Source: Megascapheus bottae
Lineage: Eukaryota; Chordata; Mammalia; Rodentia; Geomyidae
Reading direction: 5' to 3'
DNA: 64,000 nucleotides
Assembly (NCBI GenBank): GCA_024803745.1
Contig: JANJXV010000043.1
Location: 2,563,501 to 2,627,500 of the forward strand
In this document: positions 1 through 11,694 of the stretch, in pieces
Position numbering within the stretch: position 1 is the stretch's first letter
How the letters are laid out: every line of letters starts with the position of its first letter
Notes under the pieces: generated by a model
The model's database searches: none
What the model was told of the DNA's origin: nothing
Seen by the model: the letters and a program-made list of their open reading frames with translations, nothing else
Position numbers and translations under genes: made by a program

Positions 1-984
1 CCAGCCATGCCCTCCACACACCTCCCCAGGCACCACTCACTAGTTCTCTTGGGGCTCTGGGTCAAAGACATCCACCAAGATTCCCTTGCCTGTGGCCTCA
101 CCCTAGAGCAACAGAAGAGGTACCCTCTAGAACACCCAACCAACAATGCTTCCCCCCCTCCCTGCATGGTTACTAGCACCAGTCCATCTGTCCCTTCATT
201 TGCCTGCCTGATGCTAACCCTCAGTATACTTTAATATTCACACACTCTACTCCAGGGTTATGGCCATCCATGGCACCTTAGGGCCCTTCATCACCACCTG
301 ATCCTTGTTGGCACTTCCCATGCTGGACACTTGCTATGGGATCAACCATGCACCAATCAATCTGAAGAAAACGTCCATTCCTCTTGTCCACAGAAATAAA
401 TACATGAACACATAGAAATATTTATTACCTTGTGGATATGTAAATATGTTTATGCATGCCTCCTAATATATATGTGTATAAATATATATACATATTCACA
501 GATACTAACGTAAGTATGCAGATATATACAAATATATGTGCATATGTTGTGTATGCATATTTGTAGAGGTGAGTGTTTTCTTCCAGGCTTGTCTTCCTTA
601 TTCTTGGATCTTTGTAGTGATTTGAGCTTGCTGGCTGGCCTATAAGGACCTACTTGGCTAGTTTGATTTCAGAGACAGTGTCACAGGGAAGAACAGGGTA
701 GACTGAGCTTGGGAACCTGGTGTCTCTGCTTCCTACAGGTTGTGCCTACAGGTGTGGGCAATTCACATTGATCTCCAAACCCTCCCTCCACTCTCCTAGG
801 GTAAAGAGTTTTCTCTTGTGTTGGTACTTGCTGAAGGGTAGAAAAGAAGTGTGGGTTGAATGGAGAGAATTCTTCACTGTCCTTCCTCCCTTGCTGTGCA
901 CTTCCATGGTTGGTCTTTTTTAGGGAGCCTCTGATCAATCAGGTATGCTACAGAGTTTGAGACTGGCCTGTGGCTTCCCTTCCC
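1..984. other. No gene recognised; AT-rich tract
   Basis: No coding region is supported. Positions 410-560 are an ATATGTATA-rich low-complexity tract. Positions 880-980 loosely resemble 56440-56545, so this edge may be a diverged piece of the repeated cluster flank. The similarity is weak and was judged by eye. Confidence 0.4.
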
Positions 985-1090
985 ACTAATCTTGTTGCTT
1001 GTTGTCAGGACCTGAGCACTTTCCCTACACTTCATTTGGTCAAGGCTAGCCCTCTATCACTTGAAGTAGAGCACCCCTTCTGGGTTTCTT
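985..1090 (-). repeat. tRNA-derived SINE fragment
   Basis: Read on the minus strand this contains the degenerate ID-like core seen in the window's better SINEs: a 'tagagggctagccttgac' stretch followed by a 'gctcaggtcctgac' stretch. It is short, truncated and has no recognisable TSD. Confidence 0.5.
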
Positions 1091-1128
1091 AGGGCATGGG
1101 GAAGCAAGAAATAGGACCCTGGGCTTTG

Positions 1129-1658
1129 TGCCTGCTCACCAAGCACCCTACCTGTAGGCCGATGACAAGGACTTTGCCTGTGCTGTTTAGAATATATCTT
1201 TAAAGACAGAAAGCAAAACTTAATGGGAAGGAGGCCTTCAAGGAAGAAAGCAAGTCAAAAGGCAATGACTCCATTCCTATTGGTGCATGACTAATCAGGA
1301 TTTCACTAAATGTTTTCTTAATCCGGCAAATGACAACAAACATCTGGATAAAAAAGACTTTGAAGAACTGTCTGTCATCAACCCAGGCTGTTTTTTTGAC
1401 CATACCAGAAAGAAAAAGCCAAAATCACAATACACTCAAGCCATGTATGGAGGAGTTGGGAAGGAGACCAGCCTAGGCTCCACGAGGCAGAGACATCAAT
1501 TCTCAAGACAAAGGAGAATGCACTCATTTGGAAGATTTTTAGTTGAATATCCTAATAAATGTACACATCTCAGAGGACTTCTATTTTTGTATGGTTTCTC
1601 TTAGTAATTCACTGGACTATTAACCTTATATTTTCATATGAAACTGATAATTCTGGAT
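1129..1658 (+). repeat. Direct duplication, copy 1
   Basis: This segment aligns along its length with 2650-3213. Shared landmarks in order are a 'gctcacca' start, 'tgtttagaatatatct', 'caatgactccatt', 'ggcagagacatcaattctcaagacaaag' (split for length here) and an 'aactgataattctgg' end. Both copies contain short open frames that differ in length and frame, so coding function is not supported. The source is not recognised. Confidence 0.65.
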
Positions 1659-2044
1659 GGAGGAAGGGGAACACCCAGGCCAGGCTCAAACTCTGCAGCG
1701 TAACTGATTGATCAGAGGTTTCCTGCACAGGAAAATTTGACATGAAATCCATGGTTCCCAAAGACCGACAAACAGTAGAGGGGTCTATTATCGCTACAGA
1801 AATAAGCTCTCCTCTAACACTCTCCTAGTAGAGGCTTGCCCAGGATGCACATACACACAAAATCCATTCCTTGGAAGGACATATACAGAAAAGATTGAAA
1901 TAGTTCTCTGACTAAAGTGGTAGAGAAATTGGCATTGAACAACAACCCAAAGAATGTTCTCAGGCCCTGAGTTCCAGTATCAAGACTGCCAAAAAAAAAA
2001 GAACTGAAAAAGCCTAAATGCAAACCTCCTCAAAAATTTTGTGC
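1659..2044. other. No gene; SINE tail
   Basis: No gene is seen. Positions 1955-2002 resemble the 3' tail of the tRNA-derived SINE ('ctcaggccctgagttcc' followed by an A-run), plus strand. Confidence 0.4.
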
Positions 2045-2645
2045 GGCTATTTACCATAGCAAAGGTATGGAACCAACCTTGATGTCCCTTAGTTGATGAG
2101 TGGATCAACAAGGTGTGGTATTTATACACAATGGAATTCTGTATTAAGTGAATATATTAATATTCATATTAAGTGAAGTAAGCCAGACTCAAAGGAACAT
2201 AGGCTCAATATTTTCCCTCATTTGCCATAAGCAGTAGAAACCTTGGACTCTTCTACCAGAGATTTGCAATAGAGCAAAACCTAGATACATAAGCCATACA
2301 GTATGATGCTAAATGAAAAGACCTCTAGGATATAGAAACAAAAGCCATATGAGTGATTGTTGTCTTTAATGTACTATGTTATCTCTCATCTCTTTTGCTG
2401 TCCCTTGGTTATCTCATATTGTTACAGTATTTCACTTTGTTATCTGATATATTGGGTATATGCATATTTGGTTATTTGAAATTGGATAGGAAAGGGGGGA
2501 AAACAAGATGAGGGTGGGGGTAGGGGGAGGGAAATGGGGACCAAGACATGAATAAGGGTATCAATGTATGTGAAGTAATGCACCTTCCATCTAGCGAATG
2601 TAATGTAACCCTTCTATTAATGACAATAAAAATATATGAAAAAAA
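2045..2645 (+). mobile_element. L1 3' end, 5'-truncated
   Basis: This aligns with 21960-22590, the ORF2 C-terminus and 3'UTR of the large plus-strand L1. It includes the end of ORF2, the G-rich 3'UTR stretch near 2495-2530 and the 'aataaaaatatatgaaaaaaa' tail (written here in part). Relative to that copy it has an internal deletion near 2145. It separates the two copies of the direct duplication. Confidence 0.85.
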
Positions 2646-2649
2646 CTTT

Positions 2650-3213
2650 GTGCAGGTCTTTATGAATGCTCACCACGTACTCTATCAGTAGACCAATGTC
2701 TTGGGCCTAGCCTCTGTTGTTTAGAGTAGATCTTTCAGAGACAAAGCAATATTGAATGGAAAGAAGGAGGACTGCCAGAAGGGAAGAAAAACAAAAAGCA
2801 ATGACTACATTGGTATTGGTGCATACCTAATTAGGTATTCCCTAAATATTTACCTGTTACTGCAAATGCAAAGACTCATCTCCTTAAAAAACAAAAAAAG
2901 ACTTGGAATAACTGATTGCAATGAACAAGGCCTGCTTTCTATCATACCAGAAGGAACAAGCCAGGATCACAACACAGTCTAGCCATCAAGGGAGGAGTTG
3001 TGGAGGAGACAGGCCCAGACTCTAAGAGGCAGAGACACCAGTTCTCAAGACAAAGGCAAATGGAATCTTTTGGGACCATACTTAGTAGGAAGTACTTGGT
3101 AGTACTTGGTAGTAAAAGGATATATAAGTTCTTCTAACTTGCTTTTTTTGGTTTCTCTCAGTAATTGCATGTGATGTTAGGCTGATATTTTCACACTGAA
3201 CAGATAATTCTGG
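2650..3213 (+). repeat. Direct duplication, copy 2
   Basis: Second copy of the segment at 1129-1658. It carries small insertions, for example an immediate repeat of 'agtacttggt' near 3095-3115. The homology ends abruptly at 'gataattctgg'. The L1 3' end sits immediately upstream, so the arrangement is copy, L1, copy. Confidence 0.65.
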
Positions 3214-3509
3214 TTTTCTTCTCATTACCAAATATTCTTATCATTCTTCGATTGTGTTGAGTGAACTTGCAATGCAGACAATCAGGAGGAAAACCATATT
3301 ACTTCAAGTCTTTACTCTCTTCTAGGATTCAAAGGTGTCCAAGGATTTCACACAAAATGAATGACCTCTGTCCTCAGGTTGATTTTTGCATGTTTGCTCC
3401 CTACCTGAGGTCCAACCTGGGAAGTGCCAACAAGCATCAAGTTGAATACCATGAGTGGACAAAGCCCTGGGGTATAGGGAGTGGATATTAAAATGAACTT
3501 AGTGATAGC

Positions 3510-4105
3510 ATTCAATGAGGAAATGCAGGGCCAGATGCACAGGTGCTGGTCACCAGGATTGTTGGTGGAGAAGACAAGAGGCCACACACCTGTGTTGCCC
3601 CAGAGCAAGGCCACAGTGCAAGGACTTCTTGGCAGATGGCCTTAACCCAGGGGCCCCAAGAGGACTAGAAAGTGGTGCCTGGGGGATTGTGAGGAGGGCG
3701 TGGCTAGAAGGCCATGCGAAGTGCATGTTGGGAGACCCTGAGCTGGGCAACCTGCGAGCTACTGGAGCACTGGGTGGCACAAGCGAGTGGACTCACCTGG
3801 AAGGCACTGGGGAAATGGAGCCGGGCTTATGGCAGGAGCATGCTGGCATCTTCAGGTCACCCGGCCACGGAATGCCCAGCAAGTGCCCGCCACCCGTGGA
3901 GTCGGCCACCTGTGGGACTCTGCAGCCGTCCGAGGGCTAAGGACGCAATCTGCTGCTGCACCCAGTGGACGCTGGGGACCTTCTGGGATGGTTCTCGTGT
4001 CTGCTGCCAGGACAAACACTGGTAGACCGCTTGCCAGCCAGCGAGGTTTCACGCGGCTCCTGGGACCAAGGTTGAGCTGGCCCGCAGCGAGGCGCCTGGA
4101 GGATA
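3510..4105. other. GC-rich island of unknown origin
   Basis: About 600 bases are clearly more GC- and CpG-rich than either side, for example 'gagggcgtggctag' and 'ggcccgcagcgaggcgcctg'. The block ends where minus-strand L1 3' sequence begins. It could be an L1 5'UTR or promoter of another subfamily, an ERV piece, or a host CpG island. Open frames here, including one of 141 codons, show no recognisable motif and are expected by chance in GC-rich DNA. Confidence 0.4.
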
Positions 4106-4479
4106 TCTATGGAGTTACGTTTCTATCAAGTATACCATGTCCATAACATTGGGTACACAAATATTGAGTTATCCCTCTTGTACTGTTTGGATTTAATATA
4201 CACGTATCAAGCATACCATGGCCTTTTGTTTCTTTGGTCTTCACTTATCTCGTACAACCTGATTAGATCTAATTTCATCCACTACCCAGTGAATGTTATT
4301 GATTTATATTATCTGCTGGATATGTAGAATTAAATTGTATCTATCTACCACATTTGTGGTATCCATTTCTTTGTGGTAGAGCATCTGGATTGTTTCCATC
4401 ACTTGGCTATTGTGAACAGTGCAGAGATGAGCATGCCTGAGCAGGTGTCCTTATCATATCCATCAATATTGAGCTGTGA

Positions 4480-5888
4480 AAACATCTAGTCCTGGGCTTT
4501 TCTTGGATGGGAGGTCTCATTGCCATTTCTTTTCAGTATCTGAAATAGGTTTGTGTATTTGGATTAGGTCCTCTTGGTCCAACCTGGTTATTTTAATACT
4601 AGCTAAAAATTCATCCATCTCTTCTAAATTCTCAAATATTTTTGGAAGAAATGTTTAAAAATTATTCCCCAGGATGCTCTGGATACTGGTAATTTGTGTT
4701 GTATTTCTATTCTTATCTTTGATTTTGTTTGTTTGCCTGTGTTCTCTAATTATTTTGGTTAGATTTGCTAAGGGTCTGTCAATTTTGTTAATATTTTCTA
4801 AGAACCAATTCCTTGCTTTGTTGATAATTTCTATACTTTTTCTGGGCTCCAATTCATTTATTTCTGCTTTGATTCTAATAATTTGCTTCCTTCTACTGAG
4901 ATTGGGGTTGGTTTGTTTCTCTTTTCCAAGAGTTTAGGGTGGGCCCTTAAATTGTTGGTTTGCTATATTTCCAGTTTGTTAACGTAGGTACTCAGAGCTA
5001 TACATTTTCCTCTGAGAATGACCTTTGCTGTGTCCCAAAAGAGCTCATATTTTGTGTGCTCCTCTTTGTTAAATTTCATCAACTGTTGGATTTTTGTTCT
5101 ATTCTCCTCAATGACACTTTGGTGATTCAACAGTGTCTTGTTCAATCTCCATCATTTTCACGGTTTTCATTGATGGAGATTGCTGTTCAGTTCCAATTTG
5201 ACACTTTTGTGGTCTAAAAGAATGCAGGGAATAATGTCTGTGTTTCTGAATCTATAGAGATATGTTTTGTCCCCTAAAATGTGGTGTATTTTGGATAATG
5301 TTCCATATGCTGCTGAAAACAATATATATTCTGATTAGTGGTGTGGAATCATTTGCAGATGTCAGTTAGATCTAGTTGGTCTATACAATTGTTCAATTCT
5401 CAGGATTCTCTGTTGAGTTTTTGCCTGGTTGCCTTGTCCACAGGTGAGAATGGTGTGTTCATCACCAACAATCACTGTGTTTGGATCTATGTGTGGTTTT
5501 AGTGTAAGTAACGTTTCTTAATGAAGTTTGGTCCTCTAGGATTAGGTGTGGATATGTGGAGGATGGCTATATCCTCCTGGTAGAGGGATCACTTTATTAG
5601 TATGTCATGAACTTCTTTGTGTCTACTCACAAATTTTAGTTTGGAGTCCGTTTTACCTGATATGAGGATGGCCACTCCAGCCTGTTTATGGGGGCCGTTA
5701 GCTTGATAGATTTTATTCCAACCCCTCACTTTCAAAATATGCTTGTTTTGTGGGGCAAGATATGGAACACAGAAGAACAATGCATCTTGCTTTTTGATGA
5801 AACTAGACAGTCTATGCCATTTAATTGGATTATTAAGCCCATTGGTATTGAGGCTTAGGATTGAAAAATATTTACTAGTTCCTGCCAT
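4480..5888 (-). pseudogene. L1 ORF2 N-terminal part, decayed
   Basis: ORF2 encodes the L1 endonuclease and reverse transcriptase used for target-primed insertion. The frame starts at 5888 (MAGTSKYFSILSLNTNGLN) and matches the plus-strand ORF2 at 18773. Later matching pieces include 'NKIDRPLANLT' near 4780-4800. Several frameshifts split the frame. The endonuclease region is present in pieces, and the reverse transcriptase is absent because of the deletion near 4475. It cannot encode an active protein. Confidence 0.75.
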
Positions 5889-5934
5889 TTTTTAAAAAAA
5901 TTTCCTTGGGGCCTGTGGCTTGTCAGTTCTTGCA

Positions 5935-7075
5935 GTAATTAGCTGGTATGATTTCTTAGGTGCCATTTATTTGTCAGTAGCATTTTTGTATTGTTTTTCA
6001 ATGTGTAGAAAAATCTTTGAGAATTTTCTGTACTGCTGATTTGGTTGCTATGTAATGTTCCCTCTTTTCCTTAGAATGGAAGGTTTTTATTGTTCCTGAA
6101 GTGATGAATGAGAGCTTACCTGGGTGCAGTATTCTTGGTTGGTAGTTAATTGTCTTTATGGCATGACATACATCTTTCCAAGCTTTTCTTGCTTACAAGG
6201 TGTCTGGTGAGAAATCTGTCTTTATTATCATTGATTTTACTTTGTCAGTGATTGTTATCTTCCCCTTGGATGCTTTTAGCATCCTTTCTTTGGTCACCAT
6301 TGATCCTGTACAGATTATAATGAGGCAGTAGAATGTCCTTTTCTGCTCAGGTCTGTTTGGGGTTCTAAAACCTTCTTGTATCAGGATGGGGCTGCCCTTC
6401 TGGATATTTGGGAAGTTCTCTGAGATGATTCCTTGAAGTGTATTTTCAATTCCATTGACCTCTGTCTCCAGACCCTCCTCAATACCGATTAGCCTTATAT
6501 TAGGCATCCTAATTGTATCTTGGAGCTCTGAAAGAGATCTCTCATATGTCCTAAATTTTGTCTGACTTATTTTCTGGTCTTTCTCTATAATATCTAGATT
6601 GTCTTTGTCCCTGGAGATTCTCTCTTCTATATTGTCTCACCTGCTCTCTATACTTTCTACTTTGTTCTTCCTCTCCCCATCCTTCGAATTGGTCATTGCT
6701 GATGCTTTGAATCTCTTCTTTAGATCATGTATGGACTTCTTTACCACCTTGATTTTGATTTGAGTGGTCTGTTTGAAGTCCTTTAGCTCAGAAGCCTTAC
6801 TCTCATTGTACATTTGTTGGAGTTCAAGCAGGTTTTTTTTTATGGATTCTAGGAATTTATCCATTTTTCTTTGGCTCGCTTCATCACCTTCATGGAAATC
6901 CTTCTTTATGGTTTCCTCAAGTTCATGTATATCTTTGTTTATGGCTTCCTCACCTTTATGTATGGCTTCCTCTCATTGTGTATATCCTTCTTTATGGCTT
7001 TCTCATATTCACATATCCTTTTTTATTGATTTATCATGTTTACATATGGCTTCCTCTTGTTCAGGTATACTTTTA
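5935..7075 (-). pseudogene. L1 ORF1, decayed, with expanded coiled coil
   Basis: ORF1 is the trimeric RNA-binding chaperone of L1. The RNA-binding region is visible at 6507-6193, including 'RLIGIEEGLE' and 'ISENFPNIQKG', which match the plus-strand ORF1 at 17867-18724. A coiled-coil part lies at 6864-6637. The N-terminal part (6880-7070) is an imperfect repeat encoding EEAI-like units. Stops and frameshifts separate the pieces. Confidence 0.7.
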
Positions 7076-7089
7076 CCTACCTTGGTTGT

Positions 7090-8640
7090 GTCGGTCCATG
7101 AAGCTGGCAGATTGGTGCTGCGGGAAGGTGATGGGCTGGCTGCTCAGTCAGGCTCTGTCTGTAGCTGGCAGGTCTGCTGAGAAATGCTGTCTGCTCAGGT
7201 TCTGGAGGGAGGCGTTGTCTCTGCCACCACATGTTTGGGGAGTGGCTGGCAACGTGAACACCAAGCATCCCATTTTATCTACGGCTTGGTTTCCTCTTGG
7301 GTAGGGTGCCTGGCTTTTTCCTGTTTAACTGGGATCTCTGCGGTGCTACAGCTTACTTAGAATGCATCTTTACTTACAAACTTTCTGCTACAATGCTAGA
7401 ACTGGTATCTTAGTGAGAGCTCAGATTTACCCAGATCTGCCGCCTGTCTTCCCCACATCCAGGTGAGAGCCTCTTGATGGCAAATCTTTCTGTTCTGCTC
7501 TTTGTTCTCTATCATTCATATTTTTTAGTCATGCTGCTTTAATGCGCATATATTCATATAGCTTCTTTTGGAATGAAATTTTCTTATTTCTCAATCAAAT
7601 GTAGGAAATGCTAGCTGCACAGGATGTATCAGTCTGGGTTGGCAGTTGTTTGTCTTCAGGGAATGAATGATATTATTCCAAGTGTAAGATTAAGGGATAG
7701 CATAAGGATAACTGACCTAAGGTGATAGGAAGGTAAGATAGTTGAGTACAAAATTTAGAAAAAATAAGATAAAACTCATGAAAACAATTGGACTATATAG
7801 AGAAAAGAGGAAAGTATGTATAGCAGAGTTCAATGACAAAAATTTTAAAAAGTAAAAATAAACAAGAAAAACAAAAAAATAGAAAAAGAAAAAGAGGTTG
7901 GGGGAGATCCTACCCAATTGTGAGTTCTTAGACAAGAAATACTAGAGTTAAGAAGAAACAGATAAAAAAGCAGGTGACTATCAATATAAATATCATTTGT
8001 ATCCCATCTGTACCCAGGAAAGTGGGGTGGGGTGGGGCGAGAAAAAAATCATAACATTTAAAAAAATGGTGGAGGTAAAACTGGAAAATAAATATGCAAA
8101 TAAATAGAGTAGGAATAAAAGGGAAAAAAGGTTATTCTTCAGTTTGTTTTTTTTGGGGGTTAGGGGGAACAGTAAAAGAAGCTTGTGTCTCCACTAAATT
8201 CAGGATCCAAACACTTCAAAAAGTCTTTTTTCTTGCTATTTGGCTTTGTGGTGTTTCTGATCAGTTTTCTTGATTGATCAGAAAAGAGGGGTGGAATCAC
8301 AAGTGGCTTTCTTTACCAGGACTGCGGCCCCACCCAGTGTAGGACTTCCCCTAGCACTGGGACAGACATCTGGTGAAGCTGCCTCTGGGAAAACATTTGC
8401 CCTTTTGAACTATGGCCCTGCCAGCCAGCACCACTTCTCAGGCTCCCGTTGGTTTGGCTGGGTGTTTGCCAGCTGTCAAGGTGGCTCCTCTCTAGGCTTG
8501 TGGGGGAGGGGATTTCTTCGTAATGCTGTTCAGCCAGCAGAAGTGGAATCTTATCCATGGAGATACTCAAAAATTGCTCGATTTTCTGGTTCTGTGAAGT
8601 TGGCAGGTCAACTCCCGAGAAGGGTGATTGTTTCTTAAAG
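7090..8640 (-). promoter_or_regulatory. Probable L1 5'UTR, minus strand
   Basis: This lies directly upstream of ORF1 in the element's orientation. Positions 7700-7760 match 22838-22890 ('ataaggataactgacctaag'), which lies inside a better-preserved minus-strand L1 5'UTR. The rest aligns poorly with that copy, so part may be another subfamily's 5'UTR or host sequence. Confidence 0.45.
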
Positions 8641-8649
8641 TTTAATTTG

Positions 8650-8870
8650 TTCTGAGTGTCTATGGCTCACATTTGTGGTCCTAGCTATTTAAGAGGATGA
8701 CATGTTAAGATCCCAGTTCAAAGCCAATGGAGACAAAAAAGCCCACAAGAATCTTATCTCCAATTAACCATCAAGAAGGCAAAACTAGAGGTGTGATTCA
8801 AGTGGTAGAAGGAGAAGAAAAATCTCAGTGAGATTCTCAGACTCGGAATACAAGTCCTTCACACTGGTAG
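8650..8870 (+). repeat. Composite 7SL-like/tRNA-like SINE
   Basis: The head reads 'tatggctcacatttgtggtcc' in part, with 'cctagctatttaagagga' and 'gttcaaagccaatggaga'. The linker is 'cttatctccaattaaccatc' and the tail contains 'tcaagtggtaga'. It runs directly into the GA-rich repeat, as do the related copies at 16141 and 44810, which end in CA/GA repeats. Confidence 0.75.
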
Positions 8871-8885
8871 AAAGAAAAGAAAGAA

Positions 8886-8919
<34 letters not shown>

Positions 8920-8920
8920 C

Positions 8921-9004
<84 letters not shown>

Positions 9005-9015
9005 AAGAAAGGGAA
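8871..9015. repeat. (GA)n / (GAAA)n simple repeat
   Basis: Nearly pure GA and GAAA repeats. Long open frames through it on both strands (Glu/Lys/Arg or Ser/Leu/Phe runs) are artefacts of the repeat. Confidence 0.95.
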
Positions 9016-9039
9016 GGAACCAGGATGAAGTAACAAAAC

Positions 9040-9594
9040 TAAAGAATGATGAAAAATCTCCTGGCAGATAGAAGGCTCAGCATAATATTTTCTAGTGCTG
9101 AATTATCTGTATGAAATTAAGGGTAAAAAGCAATTGTCTATATTTTCCAGAACATTTACAAGTATCGCCTCTTCAGAAAATGTCACTATTTCGTTATAAT
9201 AAAAGAAACTATGCACGAGTGTTTCTACATCAATTAGATGAGATTGAATTTTAGCAATAAGGATGACTGCTGTGGATTTTTCTCCAGTGATCTTGGAAGA
9301 GGTGCCTCTATTGTTTTGTGATCCAAAAATACTGCATATCATTTTCAATTTTTTTCATTCTTGTCTTATTTTCCCATGGCTGGAGCTTGAAATTTTAGAA
9401 ATATAGAAATATTGTAAATGTTATTTTATAGATGTACATAATATATAAGAATTTGGTAAAGCATATTTTAATGCCAATGAAAATGAAAATGGAATGGTTC
9501 TGCACACCATCAAATAAGTATAAATGACCAAAGTTTAAATCCATAAATCTCCTTGATAGACAAAAAAATTTCAACTTGCCAAGCATGTTGTTTA
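9040..9594 (+). repeat. OR block A: 5' flank
   Basis: Positions 9040-9330 resemble 45215-45440 upstream of the block D receptor ('aaatctcctg', 'tacaagtatcg'/'tataggtaggg' region). Positions 9380-9594 resemble 28780-29080 and 50330-50630 upstream of blocks C and E. This marks the start of a segmentally duplicated unit rather than a gene. Confidence 0.6.
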
Positions 9595-9900
9595 TGATTC
9601 TCTCAGCCCTGTGTTTGAAATGTCCAGAGACTTGGCCTGTTAATACACACAGTTTGGTTAATTGTGAGCTGTGGGTATTAATCCTCCAAGGCTATATAGA
9701 AGCCAAGGATGAGCCTTCCCTCCCGCCACCAGGACACTGGTGCTATATCTGTCTCCTCATCACCACCATCTCTGCTCCTTCTGTGTCTTCATCTCTTTCC
9801 TGAGGACAGAGGCTGGACTTGAGCTAGGCACCATATCTGGGTTCCTCAGATCTGTCCACCTGGGTCTTAGCTGAAGAGAGAAGCAGCTTAAGCAATTGGG
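9595..9900 (+). promoter_or_regulatory. OR block A: putative non-coding first exon
   Basis: This aligns with 29090-29338 and 50640-50936. All three contain an 'aatgtccagagacttgg'-like start, 'gtccacctgggtc' and 'gctgaag.gagaagcag'. OR genes commonly have non-coding 5' exons, and copy E ends in a good splice donor at this point. In copy A the donor position reads 'caattgggtgtgg', so the donor appears lost. A TATA-like 'ctatatag' lies at 9692-9699. Exon identity is inferred from conservation and position. Confidence 0.5.
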
Positions 9901-10194
9901 TGTGGTGGGATGGGTGGTGAAGGACTTTCAGGAATATCTTCTCTGCAGCATGAGGACAGGTTGGATGCTTTGGGCATCACGGGGGTTGAGAATGCCCTTG
10001 TAAAACCCTAACTATATGGAAACTGGAAAATTTATACCTCAGTGAACTTGCAGGTAGGGGTTGAACGTTAGGGGTGCTATTATATCTGATGCAGAATTCT
10101 TTCCCTACTGTGTTTTCATTCTCATTTGTGGGTCACCAAATGTAGCAGCTTATAAATGGATCAAACCACTTTCCTAAGTTATCCTAAAGGTTGA

Positions 10195-10310
10195 CTGAAA
10201 AGCAGAGGAGGAGGATGAAGAGGAGAAGGAGAAGGACTAGATAGAGGATGAGGAGGAGGGATAGAATGAGAAAGAAGATTGTGATGATGATGAAAATGTC
10301 GAGGATATTA
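10195..10310. repeat. Purine-rich GAGGA tract
   Basis: An imperfect (GAGGA/GAAGGA)n tract that corresponds in position to the larger tract at 29755-29905 in block C. The tract therefore predates the block duplication. Confidence 0.7.
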
Positions 10311-10429
10311 CATTAATGAAATTATTGCAGAATGCACAGTGTCCTTCTTAGAGCTCAGGGTCTTAAGTCATTCTATCTCATTTCATATGCTTCACCTTCT
10401 GTGGTATGTGTGTGGGTGTTTGTTTGTGT

Positions 10430-10998
10430 ATAAATGCACACACACATGTAGGTTCTGTGACTTAAACTCAGGGCACGTGTGCTTTCCCTGAAGTTTTTGC
10501 TCAACGCTACAGCTCCACTTCCTGCTTTTTCCCCTCTTTTTTATTGTAATTAATAGAAATGTTACAGTTCATTTGCCAGATAGAAAGTGCATTATTTCAC
10601 AAACGTGGACACCCCTCCTCATGTTTTTGTCCCCATTTTCCTCCACCCACTGCCTCCCTTCATCTTGGTTTCCCCCTTCCCTATCCTATTTCAAATAAAC
10701 AAATAAACATATAAACAGATAATAAGGGAGATGCAATAACAATATGAGAATAATCCAGGGACAACAAAAGAGATGAAAAATAACCTAGGACACTAAAAGC
10801 CACAATCACATATTTTATGACTCTTGTTTCCATATCCTGCAGATCCTCTCATTAAGCCTCCTCCTACATTCCTGCTTTTTGCTAGTTAATCGAAAACAAG
10901 AGGTCCTCAGAATTCCGTGCCACAAACTGGCTTCCACCTGTCAATCTCAGACCACAGCCTATGGAATAGTTAGGATTAGAAGTGTGAGCCACCTTCCC
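10430..10998 (-). repeat. Composite SINE split by an L1
   Basis: SINE sequence on the minus strand is seen at 10460-10530 and resumes at about 10880-10998 ('tagttaggattagaagtgtg' region). The L1 piece at 10531-10868 interrupts it. The same SINE is present uninterrupted in block E at 50985-51180. Confidence 0.6.
10531..10868 (-). mobile_element. L1 3' end with 12-bp TSD
   Basis: The plus strand shows a reverse-complement poly(A) tail ('ttttttattgtaatt') and the L1 3'UTR, matching 22590 downwards to about 22260 in the plus-strand L1. It is flanked by 'ttcctgcttttt' at 10519-10530 and 10869-10880, a perfect 12-bp TSD. The insertion is nested inside an older SINE. Confidence 0.85.
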
Positions 10999-11694
10999 CT
11001 GGAAACGTGTATATTTTTAAGGAGTAGGCTGTTTCAGCTTCCTGCTATTCATGTGGTTGAACTACGGCTTCCTTGATTAGTGGATTTGTTCCATAATAAT
11101 CCTTTCCTGCCATGTTTTACTCAATATGTGTGTGCATTGATACACATGACTCTATATGTATTACTACACCTTGATAATTGAGATCTAATTTCCATGTTAT
11201 AGAAAAGGATAAATATCCTTTTTCTCTGTGAACCTGACTTGTTTCAATCAATACCATGTTTCCATGCCTACCCATTTCCCTACAAATGCCATAATACCAG
11301 AAATAGTGCTTGGTGCCCCTAACTTAAAATTGCTCTCTTGGCTTGGCCTACCACAGGCCTTACCCCCAGGAGATCTTCCTGAAATCCCCCAGCCCAGTTT
11401 ACCACCCACAATCTCAGTCTACACATGAAAGCCCACTCTCCAGCCCTCTCATTGGATGGGTTTTCTAGATCCTAGGGCAGGGCAATGGCTCCAAAACTAG
11501 GCTCCTAGACAGAGACATGCATCATAAATGTGTAAAAATCTTTGATCCCCCCTGCTATCCTGGAACCTTCTCCCCCACACAACACAAGGTTTAGCTGTAC
11601 TGTCAGGGGATCTTGCTCTAGCCATACTTTATGTTCAAATATTTAGAGCTGACAATTACTGCATAGAGGTTTTGTTTTCTATAAAGGTGTTTTT

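Larger units (their letters stand above)
4106..8640 (-). mobile_element. L1, minus strand, internally deleted
   Basis: Reading the minus strand from 8640 downwards gives a probable 5'UTR, ORF1 remains, ORF2 endonuclease remains and then a 3' end. Near 4475 the sequence jumps from the start of the RT region (the counterpart of 20190 in the plus-strand L1) to the C-terminal end of ORF2. Most of the reverse transcriptase is therefore missing. The 3' end (4106-4470) aligns with 24340-24700, another minus-strand L1 of the same type. Confidence 0.8.

Noticed and set aside
3515..4146. Open frames of 141 and 119 codons
   Set aside because: They overlap in several frames and on both strands in GC-rich DNA and lack any motif.
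8785..9036. Long open frames on both strands (Glu/Lys/Arg or Ser/Leu/Phe)
   Set aside because: They are products of the GA/GAAA simple repeat, not genes.
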